The notes: generated by a model not told the origin, from the sequence alone. A DNA stretch of 64,000 bases from Silene conica (GCA_029255685.2 CM055313.2:42364079-42428078), one strand, 5' to 3'; numbered from the stretch's first letter, positions 34,575-45,723 are shown. Translations and numbers: made by a program.

Positions 34575-35112
34575 TGAAAGATACTTTGTCAAATCCAAAT
34601 GGGTTGTAAGAGACAACTTTGAACCCCATAAAGTGAACTGGATTGACTTAGTATAGCCCCTAGCCGCTTGTATGAGGTGACATCTCGAAGCGACTAGAGT
34701 GTGAGGCGATTGATGGCAAGTTCAAATGCCATAGAGTCATATGGGATGACTAGTCGATCACATAGGCGGACTGTGGAGACACTCTGTCGGGCAAAGTGAC
34801 CGCTTATAGAGTTCTGGAAATTTTATAATTGCCCGGTCGTGGCAAGAGCAGCTGTAGTATTCTTATGAGTCAATTCTTAGACTAAAGACTACTCGCCCTA
34901 GATGGCACAGTTTTGGCATAAGCCTTGATTCATTCTCTACGACTTTTCGTAACTGGAGTCAAATGGGATTGTTTTGGGTCGTGTTAGGCTGTGGCTAGTT
35001 GAAGGGAGTAGTGCGATAGGAATTGTCCACCCCTTTGTCATCAGGGTTGTTCAAATCTCAAGGCCACTCGAGGAGAAGTTAACTGGAAATGCGTGGCCAC
35101 GCTCGGAAGGTA
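34575..35112 (+). mobile_element. 3'-UTR remnant of a copia B relative
   Basis: Starts near CATAAAGTGAACTGGATTGA, like copia B at about 30575. It passes through a GCCCGGTCGTGGCAAG region like 30793, and ends with AAGGCCACTCGAGGAGAAGT, like 32015. Order and spacing match the copia B 3' UTR without its solo LTR. No coding region or LTR remains. Confidence 0.65.
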
Positions 35113-35134
35113 TCTATGGTAGATAATTCCGGAT

Positions 35135-36010
35135 CATAATAGGTGTCACACGAATACACAGGGTCAACCACGAGGTTGAGTGGGAGGATAAATAAAACAT
35201 GAACAATAATAGAATACAATACACTTCCATCTCTATACCATCTCAGCAACCACTTCCCGATCAAACACCATTCCTCAATCACAAGTCCCTACTCCTCCAA
35301 TAGCCATATCACATAACCCAATATCACACAACTCCATATCATAAGACCCAATATCACACCACTCCATATCACAAGACCCAATATCACACAACTCCATATC
35401 ACAAGACCGTTAATTCTCCTCTCCGCGTCATATAGTAATATGCAAGATAATGACATCTCAACAACAACAATTATAATTAATAAACATCATATATCAATCT
35501 CATAATAACGAACAGTCTCATTTCACAACACAGTTATAATTCACAGTCGATTCCCCTACCTCAAATTGCAGAATGACAACCGAACAGCTGCTAGAAATAT
35601 TCCACCTCAAACTCAATTCCTATAAATAGTACTTAATATTAAATTCTAGTCACACACCCAAGCACTACTAATTAATTACTTGATCATGTTCACAAATGAT
35701 TCACTCATAACACATCATATATATACGTAATCATAAACATACTCATAACCATCTAATTATCGTTAAATAAATAACTATCACAATAATATATCTCTTATTA
35801 TTTATTATCACATATATTAATCAAATTATATCATTCTAACAACACAATAATTATTACAGCATATTATTAATAATATTCAAACTATTATTACTTAACTTAA
35901 CACAATAACATAATCCAATACTATTACTAAATTAGTACTAACCATAACAACAACAATAATATAAATAACAATAATTATAATGTATAATAATAATAATAAT
36001 AATGTTAAGC
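35135..36010 (-). mobile_element. Gypsy LTR fragment with 30-bp tandem repeats
   Basis: The start GAATACACAGGGTCAACCACG matches segments near 41910 and 48505 in the Tekay-like LTRs. The internal order (tandem CACAAGACC repeats, then ATTCCCCTACCTC, then AT-rich sequence) is the same. The true LTR ends are missing. It is cut by the LINE on its right. Confidence 0.65.
35304..35408. repeat. 30-bp tandem repeat in a gypsy LTR fragment
   Basis: CCATATCACA(T/A) units start at 35304, 35334, 35364 and 35394, an exact 30-bp period. Related repeats sit in the matching part of the LTRs at 41984 and near 48620. Confidence 0.8.
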
Positions 36011-36080
36011 AATAATAATAAAGTAAAATAAACCCTAGAGAGAAGCAAGAGCAGGCGATTGTGAAGGCGGCTGAGGCACC

Positions 36081-37295
36081 ATGGCCAGGTCAAGTTCTTC
36101 GACATCTCCTCCGTTAAGCAACATAAGTATGAGAAAGAAAAAGAATGCAGATAAGACAATGAAGATGACTGGTGAGAAAACCATGAACAAACCTGACATT
36201 GACGCACCTTTGAAAGAAAAATCCTTGCAGGATATCATGGGGATTGCACCCTATGATCTCTGTTCTGATGATGAAGTAATTGTCGAGGATGCGAGTGAGA
36301 ATGATGATGCAGATGAAACTACGGATCAGGAAAAGGAACCTAGGGCATCTCAAGATGATGGACCATGGTTTCAAAGGAAGAAAGGCAGAGATATACCGAT
36401 CAATACTCTGAATTCTGAGGATGAAGAGTCACTACTGCAGTTAACTCCTGAAGATGTACAACCAGAAATAGCATACTGGCAGAACGCAGTGTATGGTTTC
36501 ATTGTAGGGGCCAACCCACCATGGCAAGTATTGGAAGGATTCATTAGGAGAATTTGGAAGCAACATAAGATTGATACTATTTCTTATCTCCCTAATGGCA
36601 TATTTTTGGTCAGATTTGCCACCACTGAAATGAAGAAGGCAGTACTTCAAGGAGGATATTACATGTTTGATAACAAACCTGTAATTATTAAGGAATGGCA
36701 GCCAGACATTGAGTTAGAAAAAGAGGATGTCACCGTAGTCCCTTCATGGATACGGCTACACAAGCTTCCTCTAAAATTTTGGGGAACGAGTATGGAGAAA
36801 ATAGCAGGAATTATAGGTCCTTTTCTCAGGAAAGATGAGCCAACAGAGATGAGAACAAGATTGGGGTTTGCTAGGGTTCTTGTGGAACTCAAGGTGGGCC
36901 AACATTTGCCGGACAAAATAGCAGTCAAGGATGAAAATGGTGTTAAAGTGGAAATTAATGTGGAATATGATTGGAAACCCATCTGTTGTACAAATTGCAA
37001 AAGAATGGGACATGACAAAGCAGGGTGTAGAGGACAAAATAGTAAGCCACGGGTGCAGAGGAAAGAATGGAGACCAGTGCCCCACCCAAGCCCCAAACCA
37101 GTGCCTCTCCTACCCATTGTGACGAATAAAGCTAAAGAGGATACCACACCCAAGATGACAGAAGATCACCAACCAGAACAATCTTTGACAGGTAGTCCAA
37201 CCTATGCTCAAGTGATTACTGGAATTGGTAGTAGTGCAGAGTCCAATGAGAATCAGAAGGAGACAGGGTTACCCAATCCCATCAGTGATCAATGA
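36081..37295 (+). CDS. LINE ORF1 protein (DUF4283 plus zinc knuckle)
   Basis: The ATG at 36081 lies in a good plant context (CACCATGG). 404 codons, open throughout. It has a charged, acidic N-terminal region, then a DUF4283 domain at about residues 125-260 (FIRRIWKQHKIDTISYLPNG, then WIRLHKLPLKFW). Next comes a zinc knuckle CX2CX4HX4C at about 306-319 (CTNCKRMGHDKAGC) and a Pro-rich tail. ORF1 of plant LINEs is an RNA-binding chaperone of the RNP. The stop overlaps the ORF2 start as ATGA. Confidence 0.88.
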   Translation: MARSSSSTSPPLSNISMRKKKNADKTMKMTGEKTMNKPDIDAPLKEKSLQDIMGIAPYDLCSDDEVIVEDASENDDADETTDQEKEPRASQDDGPWFQRKKGRDIPINTLNSEDEESLLQLTPEDVQPEIAYWQNAVYGFIVGANPPWQVLEGFIRRIWKQHKIDTISYLPNGIFLVRFATTEMKKAVLQGGYYMFDNKPVIIKEWQPDIELEKEDVTVVPSWIRLHKLPLKFWGTSMEKIAGIIGPFLRKDEPTEMRTRLGFARVLVELKVGQHLPDKIAVKDENGVKVEINVEYDWKPICCTNCKRMGHDKAGCRGQNSKPRVQRKEWRPVPHPSPKPVPLLPIVTNKAKEDTTPKMTEDHQPEQSLTGSPTYAQVITGIGSSAESNENQKETGLPNPISDQ

Positions 37296-39988
37296 ACTTT
37301 GGATTCTGGAATGTTAGAGGTATGAATAGGATTCAGAAACAATTGGACATAAATAAATTTCTGAATACTAATAAAGTAGGATTATTTGGTTTATTGGAAA
37401 CTAAAATAAAATATAAGAATATGAATAAAGTTGTTACTGGTAGTTTTCAGCAATGGTCTATTTCTACAAATCAGCATGAGCACCCTGGTGGTCGAGTGTG
37501 GGTGTTGTGGGATCCATCTCAATTTGACATTCATTTCCATAGCTATACTGATCAACTTATCCACTGCTCAGTATATGACAAGATAGCTAAGCTAAGTTTT
37601 GACACTACCTTTGTGTATGCCTTTAATCATACTGCTGAAAGGGTACCACTTTGGCGAGACCTGATTAATATTGCTCAACATACTCAGGGTCCTTGGGTGG
37701 TAGTGGGAGATTTCAACTGTGTTCTGCACCCGGATGAAAGGTTGGGAGGTGGGTTCACATTAGCTGAATCCACTCCATTCCAACACTGCCTTGATAGATG
37801 TGGGTTAGTTGATAGTGCTGCGGATGGGGCTCGGTATACCTGGAATAACAAACAACCTCCAGCAGAGAGAGTTTTCACTAGATTGGATAGAGTGTTGGTT
37901 AATCAGGATTGGGTTATACAGTTCCCAGAAGTAAGAGCTAATTTTCTTCCAGAGGGACTGTTTGATCACTGTCCCTGCATTATTTCTGAGAAGAGAAACA
38001 CTATACAGAAGAATAGGAGTTTCAAGTACTTCAATATGTGGAGCCAACACACAGATTTCAACCAAATTGTGCAGGAAAGCTGGAGTGAGCATATAACAGG
38101 AACATATATGTACCAGATGTTTGCAAAATTAAAGAGGCTTAAGATTCCTTTGAAGAATTTAAATAGGGCTTCCTTTAATAACATTGAAACTCAAGCTGAT
38201 ATTGCCCACACCAGGATGTTTGACATCCAAAAGCAACTGGTTCAGAATCCTGGTGACCAGCGGCTAATACAGGAGGAACGTCAGGCTATGTCTGAGTACA
38301 AGAAGCTGAATGAAGCTAGAATGAGCTATCTGCAACAAAAGGCTAAGGCCAAATGGATTCAGGAAGGGGATGCTAACACATCCTATTTTCATGGCACTCT
38401 GAAAGCTAGGCGACAAACTAATACTATCACTCAGATAGAGGATCATCATGGAGTAACACACTGTCAACCAGAGGCTGTGCAGACAGCATTTCTAAATTAT
38501 TATCAGGAGCTTTTGGGGGCGAGCACCAATACAGTGAATGTTGCTGTCAACATAGTGCAGATGGGGGTTACCTGTACTCCTGAGCATCATGCCATTCTTC
38601 TCCAACCATGTACAGATGAGGAAATCCATGCTATTATGAAGGGTATCCCTAAAAATAAGGCCCCTGGGCCTGATGGATATTCGAGTAAATTTTTCAAGGA
38701 CACTTGGGAGATTATTGGTGAGGATACCTGTGCTGCCATTAAAGATTTTTTTGTACATGGTCAGATGTTGAAACAAATCAACACTACAACTCTCACCCTG
38801 ATTCCTAAGATTGACAGACCTAGCACTGTCCTCCAATTTCGACCCATAGCTTGCTGCAATACCATCTACAAATTTATTGCTAAGATTCTATGTAATAGAT
38901 TGGCCACAGTGCTGCCTGACATCATATCACCCACTCAAGGGGGGTTCATTAAAGGACGGAGCATTGTTGAAAACATTCTTATATGTCAGGATCTGGTAAG
39001 GAAGTATAATAGGCAGGCTGCAACTCCTAGCTGTTTATTCAAAATGGATATGCAGAAGGCCTATGACACTATTGAATGGAGATTCCTGCAGCAGATGTTG
39101 AAGGCACTTAACTTTCCTGAGCACTTCATTGGTCTTATAGAGCAATGCGTTACCACTGCCTCTTACTCTCTTTCCCTTAATGGAGATTCTTTTGGCTTCT
39201 TTAAAGGGAAAAGAGGGCTTCGGCAAGGTGATCCATTATCGCCTTTGCTATTCATGATATGCATGGAATACCTCACACGCCTTCTACATTATACAACTAG
39301 CCACATGAACTTCAGGTTCCATCCCAAGTGCAAACCGATGAGACTAGCTAGCTTAATGTTTGCAGACGACCTTCTCATGTTTTGCAAAGGTGACGTTCAT
39401 TCTATGATGGTGCTCTTACGAACCTTTTCCACTTTCTCAGTAGCATCTGGTTTAAAACTTAGTACAGGTAAATCGAATGTGTACTTCAATGGGGTGAGCA
39501 ACAGTGTTAAGCAGGATATTATAGCTATCTCTGGATGCAGTGAAGGATCATTACCCTTCAAGTACCTAGGGGTACCTATTAAAGCTACAAGATTGACTCT
39601 GTTAGACTGCCAACCACTGGTGCATAATCTGACTGCCAGAATCAGGAAGCTAGGGGCCAAAAAATTGTCATATGCGGGCAGATTGGTGTTAATTAAATCT
39701 GTGTTTAGCACTCTACACAACTACTGGAGTTCAATTTTCGTCCTACCCGCAGGGATTATTAAAAGCTTGGAAACAGTGTGCAGAAATTACCTTTGGGAAG
39801 GAGGAGAAGACTATAAGCGTGTTCCTTTGATTTCATGGGACAAGATTTGTCGTCCTTACACAGAATGGGGGCTCAATCTGGTGCAAGGGAAGAACTGGAA
39901 TAAGGCAGCAGTGAATAAAATTGCTTGGTGGGTTTTTACTCAGCCAAATAAGTTGTGGGTTCAGTGGATCAATCATACATATACTTAA
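37292..39988 (+). CDS. LINE ORF2: endonuclease and reverse transcriptase, shortened by a late frameshift
   Basis: The ATG at 37292 overlaps the ORF1 stop. An APE-type endonuclease comes first (FWNVRGMNRIQ, LLETKIKYKN, VVVGDFNCVL, DRVLVNQDW, FDHCPC, residues about 1-230). The reverse transcriptase follows at about 440-720, with KAPGPDGYSSKFFK, FRPIACCNTIYKFIAKIL, FKMDMQKAYDTIEW, GLRQGDPLSPLLF and catalytic MFADDLLMF. Together they nick target DNA and copy the RNA in place. The frame stops at 39988, and homology continues in another frame, so the protein has lost its zf-RVT end. Confidence 0.92.
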   Translation: MNFGFWNVRGMNRIQKQLDINKFLNTNKVGLFGLLETKIKYKNMNKVVTGSFQQWSISTNQHEHPGGRVWVLWDPSQFDIHFHSYTDQLIHCSVYDKIAKLSFDTTFVYAFNHTAERVPLWRDLINIAQHTQGPWVVVGDFNCVLHPDERLGGGFTLAESTPFQHCLDRCGLVDSAADGARYTWNNKQPPAERVFTRLDRVLVNQDWVIQFPEVRANFLPEGLFDHCPCIISEKRNTIQKNRSFKYFNMWSQHTDFNQIVQESWSEHITGTYMYQMFAKLKRLKIPLKNLNRASFNNIETQADIAHTRMFDIQKQLVQNPGDQRLIQEERQAMSEYKKLNEARMSYLQQKAKAKWIQEGDANTSYFHGTLKARRQTNTITQIEDHHGVTHCQPEAVQTAFLNYYQELLGASTNTVNVAVNIVQMGVTCTPEHHAILLQPCTDEEIHAIMKGIPKNKAPGPDGYSSKFFKDTWEIIGEDTCAAIKDFFVHGQMLKQINTTTLTLIPKIDRPSTVLQFRPIACCNTIYKFIAKILCNRLATVLPDIISPTQGGFIKGRSIVENILICQDLVRKYNRQAATPSCLFKMDMQKAYDTIEWRFLQQMLKALNFPEHFIGLIEQCVTTASYSLSLNGDSFGFFKGKRGLRQGDPLSPLLFMICMEYLTRLLHYTTSHMNFRFHPKCKPMRLASLMFADDLLMFCKGDVHSMMVLLRTFSTFSVASGLKLSTGKSNVYFNGVSNSVKQDIIAISGCSEGSLPFKYLGVPIKATRLTLLDCQPLVHNLTARIRKLGAKKLSYAGRLVLIKSVFSTLHNYWSSIFVLPAGIIKSLETVCRNYLWEGGEDYKRVPLISWDKICRPYTEWGLNLVQGKNWNKAAVNKIAWWVFTQPNKLWVQWINHTYT

Positions 39989-40662
39989 AACAACGGAACT
40001 GGCTGGAATACAGCCCTTCACTTGACACAAGTTGGAGTTGGAGGAAAATATGTAAGGTAAAGGATGAGTTTAGGGGAGCGTTTGATCAGAATGAATGGGA
40101 TGTTAATGATCCATCAGATTACACAGTGGCCAAAGGATACCAATGGATTAGGAGTAAAGGGACAAAGGTGGATTGGAGCACCATTGTTTGGAACAGATGG
40201 ACAATGCCAAAGCATAGGATTGTGGCATGGTTCCATCAACACAATGCTATGAATCTCAAACAAAAATTACAGCAATGGGGAGTGGTAGGAGATGCTCTGT
40301 GTTGCATATGTGAAGTTGCCAATGAAACTAGTGAGCACCTGTTTTGTCAGTGCGATTATAGCAGCGGACTGCTTCAGTTAATAGAACAGTGGATAGGGCA
40401 TCGTATGGTAAGCACACTGACCAATCAATGGAGAACTCATATCTGAGGGTCCAAGCTCAAAAGAGCTGTTATAAATGGGGTCATTAACGCGGTTGTCTAT
40501 CATGTATGGAGCCAACGAAACCAGGCAAGGATGGAAGGGCGACTTGATAGACCAGAGAGAATCAACACGCTGATTAGGCAGGATTTAATTATGTATTACA
40601 GTGGTTTAAACAAAGGAAATGTTAGTGCTAGGGATTCTAATTTTCTAGCAAAACTTAGTTGA
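39985..40662 (+). pseudogene. LINE ORF2 C-terminal part (zf-RVT), out of frame
   Basis: Directly after the ORF2 stop another frame reads LKQRNWLEYSPSLDTSWSW, then WTMPKHRIVAWFHQHN and CCICEVANETSEHLFCQC, the zinc-binding region. A stop at 40444-40446 interrupts it. The same frame continues (AVINGVINAVVYHVWSQRNQ) to a final stop at about 40662. The junction near 39985 looks like a small indel in a CATACATATACT stretch. Confidence 0.88.
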
Positions 40663-40734
40663 TAGTTCCACACTGTCAACTACTTTGTACATGGACACTT
40701 ATACCTTTTGATAATATACTTACCTTTTATCAAA

Positions 40735-40758
40735 ATAATAATAATAATAATAATAACC

Positions 40759-40846
<88 letters not shown>

Positions 40847-40853
40847 TAATAAT
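40735..40853. repeat. (AAT)n microsatellite tail of the LINE
   Basis: About 119 bp of near-perfect AAT/TAA repeats directly after the LINE 3' end. Long Asn, Ile, Leu or Tyr open frames here are translations of the repeat and not genes. Confidence 0.95.
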
Positions 40854-40932
40854 ACAAGACAAAGTAATAAGATAATAGACAAAATAATAAAAACAATAAA
40901 AATAACGAACAACATGTAGCACCAACACTACT

Positions 40933-41598
40933 TGTTGGAAAATGTGTCCTCAACAATAATGCGATCACATAATTAAATCTCATGAAGAGAATGCGCAAGG
41001 GATGATACGAAATTATATAGTCAACTGACCAATATTAATCGGTAATGATTGGCTTGCTAGAGTTTGACATTACTGTCGTATGACGGTGGTGGTCAGTTGA
41101 TCCCTTTAGGTCACACCTATAAGACAATTCCCTTAATTGATAAACTGATCAAATGTATATTGATACGAGTTGATCAGATTCCTTAAATTCGTATATCGAG
41201 AAATCAGAGGTTAAATCTTAATGTATGATTTATGTTTGAAATTGAAATGTGTCGATTGTCAAACATTAGACGATATTTATGAAATATCTTAATTAGAATG
41301 AATCAGGTTGTATATCATTACAAGTGTTGTAAATCGTATTGACGATTAATGATATGACCATTTTATATATTAGTAATTATGAATTAATAGTCAAATTGTT
41401 AAATATGATTTATTTAATTTATAAATGATATTTATTTGATAAATAGGCATTTTAAATTAAAACAATTGTTTCTTATTATTGTGACATAATGCATGTCACA
41501 CATGTACAATTATACAAATGACAAAATATAAAATGGAGTACATTTTATGTAAGTGCCGGTTTTGTGGGTTGGTTTAGGGTAGTGATTTTGTGTCTTAA
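40933..41598 (+). mobile_element. Copia LTR, truncated at its 3' side
   Basis: Starts TGTTGGAAAATGTGTCC and aligns with the minus-strand reading of the solo LTR at 579-1874. It carries the shared LTR box at about 41048-41128. It is cut at 41598 by the gypsy LTR. No matching internal region follows. Confidence 0.7.
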
Positions 41599-41983
41599 TG
41601 TAACACCCCCATTTATTTAAGGGCCTGTACTAGGACTCCCCAGATAATTAAGGGTGTTACCATCTCGGTTTTTCGAGGCAGTAGGTACAAAGGAAGGATA
41701 AACAGTACTTTAATTATTAATGTTAACTCAAAAGCAAGTTTATACAACCAACTTCAAAACTGTCTTGTGAAATAAAAATACAACTCATGACAAACGACTG
41801 TAGTGATCTAGACTCTAGTCTGGTCCAAATCCAAGCTCTCTCTTCCCATAGTCTCAGCCACCTGTCAATCTACTCCCCAATAACTTGGTTCATCACAGGT
41901 GATCACGAATACATAGGGTCAACCACGAGGTTGAGTAGAGGAAAGTAAACATTCAAACATTATTATAAATAGAAATTCAATCA

Positions 41984-42141
41984 TCCCCGCACCGATCACA
42001 AAGCCCATAACTCCGCACCGATCACAAGGCCCATAACTCCGCACCGATCACAAGGCCCATAACTCCGCACCGATCACAAGGCCCATTAACTCCGCACCGA
42101 TCACATGGCCCATTAACTCCGCACCGATCACAAGACCCATT
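41984..42141. repeat. 26-bp tandem repeat in the gypsy LTR
   Basis: Six copies of CGCACCGATCACAAGGCCC with short variants. It occupies the same LTR position as the 30-bp repeat at 35304. It has no spacers and is not CRISPR. Confidence 0.85.
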
Positions 42142-42587
42142 TATCATCACCTCGTATCGTATCTCAGAAACAAATAGCACAATATAACGATCATATGATA
42201 ATATAAAATAAACATGGTTAATACCAAATAACAACAGATTACTCATCATTATGTGCACAGTATTTCCCCTACCTCGAATAGCAAAAATGTAGATAAGTCC
42301 AAAGCTTGCTAGAAATGTTTCACGCGGAAACTGCTACCTAAACACGTATTTGTAACGAATCAATAAACTTCCCGAACCCCATAAAAAACCACACTTACTA
42401 TAAATAGAAACCTTCCATAATTGGAAAGTTTCCATAACTGGAAACTTCCCAAAATAGAAACTCCCTTGACTCGCTAATTTCCCGACTCATATATATTCAT
42501 TAACACGAAACAACAACCAAACTAATAATCTAACCAAATATAACACAAATATAAAGAGTGACATTACTGACTAGTATATTGATAATT

Positions 42588-42619
42588 AATAATAATAATA
42601 ACAATAAATAATAGCAATG

Positions 42620-42664
<45 letters not shown>
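42588..42664. repeat. (AAT)n microsatellite in the gypsy LTR
   Basis: An AAT/TAA run interrupted once by ACAATAAATAATAGCAATG. A microsatellite lies at the same relative place in the LTR at 49126. Confidence 0.9.
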
Positions 42665-43104
42665 TCGATACAAGGACCCAAAACAACGACCCTTAAACAG
42701 CCCTTACCCGACTCACCTACGGCCGCGACAACAGACCCCAGCCACATGCACAGACCCTTCGACCACCCATAACTACCTGCTCCTAACACCCACTACTACA
42801 ATTAAGCACTTGGGCCACGACTAAATTCGTGGCGCAAGTACTAATTTCCCGTGGCTAAAGCTCTTTGTCACGGAAATACCTTCCGTGACCCAAGTGGCCG
42901 TGGCTAACAGATAGCCACGGGAAAACAAGAACGTGGCTAAAATTATATTTTTAGCCACAGATTCTTACGTGGCTAATAATTCCCGTGACCAAAAATTAAT
43001 TCTCGTGGCCAAAATTATTCCCGTGACAAAAAAAATAAAATAAATAAATAAACAAAATGTAATATAATATTTTTTACTTATAATGAAAATATTTTCACAT
43101 ATGG

Positions 43105-43300
43105 AATCTTTTTTTTTGGTCTAAACCGAGGTCTCCACCGTGTCGACAACGGTGTATAATCCCCTCGCTGCGGGCTCTCTCACGAAGAGGTAAACGGCTT
43201 GCCATAGAGTTGCTCTATTCCCATGGGTAGGAATCGAACCCCTGACCTCAGGGTAAAAGGATGAGCTGAGCAACCACCACACTACCAAACACATTTGATT
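43105..43300 (-). mobile_element. tRNA-derived SINE
   Basis: On the minus strand the head has an A-box-like TAGTGTGGTGGTTGCTCAGC and a B box GGTTCGATTCC, and the tail is an A run. Flanking 8-bp direct repeats ACATATGG (43097-43104 and 43301-43308) mark the insertion. The B box and spacing fit a pol III SINE of about 195 bp. It lies inside the CACTA element. Confidence 0.8.
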
Positions 43301-43308
43301 ACATATGG

Positions 43309-44580
43309 CATTTTGTCAAGTTTTAATCCTTGCTTGGTTAGTTATCTCAACTCGTTACTTACAATCACAAGTCATTCACTTTTGCGAATCGTATATCCTC
43401 CCCAGGAGGTCACTCATCCCAAAACTACTCTCACCTGGGCACGCTTAACTGTGGAGTTCTTATGATGAGCTACCGAAAATGAAACTTAAGCTTGTTGATA
43501 TAGTTAACACTTTGAAACATTTTTAAATTATATACCTTTTTTTCTAAATTACCTTCACTATTATTTTTGCGAAAAAATATTAAATGATTTACATATTTTT
43601 GCGAAAAAAAAAATATTTTTCTCAAATTACTCGAGTTTTCAATGTTGACCTCTCGACTAATAATGCTCGGGTCATTTTTTGCCCGAGTCAACAAAACCAT
43701 TTTCTCCAAACTATTTAATCACATTTTCCTTATATTTTTTTCCCTAATACATTTTTTTTATTTTTTTTCATTTGTCGGCATTTTTATTTTATTTTTCTTT
43801 TCCATTTTTTCATATATTTTTCCACACAAATACTATTTGTAAGATCGTCGTATTTGTAACGAAAAAAAGTTTAATCACTTTTTACTAAGTAATGATTACT
43901 TTTGAATAATGATTACATATGGGTATCAATGACCGAGTTTTATTACTAAAATAAATGACCAAGACATTATAAACTCAAAAATAATCAGTTTTTGCCAAAA
44001 AACACAGAAAATATCGTATAAATTTTTGTTTTCTCTAAATTGATTTATTTTCATTATTCTTGATATTTCTTTTTGTCAACAAAATTTCACATTATTTACA
44101 CATGTAAATTTATTATTTTTATTTCCATTTTACTTTTCGGTGTGATACGCTCATTTTCAATAATTAAAATGTTTTTCTATATTGATTTTTTTATATCGGT
44201 TATTTTTTTTTTCTTTTTTTTTCCATTTTATTCAATGATTTGTTGGAAATCATTTTGAATTTAATTTTTTAGACTACTTTTTTTTTTAATTTAATCATAT
44301 TTTAAATCTAATTGTCTTTTCTTTTTTTTCTCCTTAAAAGCTTCCCCAATTTTTCCAATTTAACATCTCGAATTCAAGTTCTTGTAGAAATATTTTACAA
44401 ATAAAGTTGTAAATCAATTTTCTAATGAAAAGCTTCTTTAACAATATATTAGTTTCAGACTTCTCAATGATAGGTGTTAATAAGTTAATTATTTAATTGG
44501 ACATACTTTCTCGTTAAATGTGATGCGGTCTCTAAATAATGTTATTCAATATTATAAATTTAACAAAAAAATAATTATAA
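43309..44580. other. CACTA interior, no gene seen
   Basis: AT-rich with T-runs. Short open frames only. Confidence 0.55.
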
Positions 44581-45723
44581 ATATATATTTGCCATGGGTG
44601 TGACATTGTTCGTGGCAAAAATGATTATTAGCCACGACTGTAACCTAAATTGTGGCGCAATTGACTGTTTGCCACGGGAAAAATTTTCCCGTGGCATAAA
44701 ATTTTTCTAAAATAGTGAATAATTTTTTTCCGTGGCTAAAAAAAATTTAGCCACGAATTATAAATTCTCGTGGCATAAATCGTGGCGCAAGTGTCAATTT
44801 GTTGTAGTGTTTTTTGTCGGGTTTGTTGCGCAATTTAATAAATTGAATAACTGGGTAAGTAGCTTTGAAATTACAAAATTGTCATTACATAATTAAACGT
44901 ATACTTAAAGTAAAGCAGCATTCAAAGAAAATAAAGCAAAATAAATTGTTAAACAACAATCATTTATTCATATAATCATATTCATTTTCAAGTTAGTAGT
45001 GTTAATAAGAATAATCATAATAAATTGCACAAATTCTCACTTGTGACAGACTAAATCCAATAATAAGAATAATCATAATAAGATCATTTACGTCAATAGT
45101 GAAGAACATTAAGTATGAATATTGTTCACATCTCGCAATAATACGGCGCAATCATCTTGATGTCATGGTACACACCATGTTGCACTAATAATTTTGTACT
45201 ATTATTTGTTATCATATCAAAAATATTAGTCACGGTAAAATCTAGTGTGTAGCTAAGAGCAATAATTAGTCACGGGTAATTTACTTGTGATAATAAATCA
45301 CAATTAGCCACGGTAAGAATTCAGTGTGTGGCTAAGAGCAATATAGTCACGGATAATTTAGCTGTGACAATAAATCATAATTAGCCACGTTAAGAATTCA
45401 GTGTGGCTAAGCACACTAATTAGTCACGGTTAACTTACATGTGACAATAAATCATAATTAGCCACGACATTGTGGCTAAAAATAATTATTAGCCACGTTC
45501 GTGACTTGATGCGTGACTAAACGCATTTGTTAGCCACGGTCATGGCTTAATTCGTGACTAAAAACAATTATTTGTCACGGATATATTTTCCCGTGGCATA
45601 AATTTTTTTACCAATTAATTTTGAAGGAAGGAGACTTTTTTTCCCGTGACTAAGCAAATTTAGGTCACGAATTATGAATTCCCGTGACATAAATCGTGGC
45701 GCAAGTGCCATTTTGTTGTAGTG

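Larger units (their letters stand above)
36020..40855 (+). mobile_element. Nearly full-length plant L1-type LINE
   Basis: Carries ORF1 (36081-37295), overlapping ORF2 (37292-39988 and shifted continuation), a 3' UTR ending ATACTTACCTTTTATC, and an (AAT)n tail. No LTRs are present. Start and target duplication are uncertain because both flanks are AAT-rich. Confidence 0.92.
42791..45723. mobile_element. Non-autonomous CACTA element
   Basis: Starts CACTACTACAATTAAGC at 42791 and ends TTTTGTTGTAGTG at 45723, with the 3-bp duplication ACC on both sides (42788-42790 and 45724-45726). Both ends are packed with TTAGCCACG/CGTGGCTAA and CCGTGAC motifs. No coding region is present. A second, very similar terminus (CAATTTGTTGTAGTG) ends at 44809, so the right end exists in two copies. 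Confidence 0.82.

Noticed and set aside
40659-40998. Open frames of poly-Asn, poly-Ile, poly-Leu and poly-Tyr
   Set aside because: They are translations of the (AAT)n repeat in different frames.
41984-42141. CRISPR-like array
   Set aside because: The repeats are contiguous without unique spacers and lie in a plant retrotransposon LTR.
43105-43300. tRNA gene
   Set aside because: A and B boxes are present, but there is no cloverleaf; an A-tail and direct repeats show a SINE.
42791-44809. CACTA element ending at 44809
   Set aside because: The triplet after 44809 (TTT) does not match the ACC before 42791, while the one after 45723 does.
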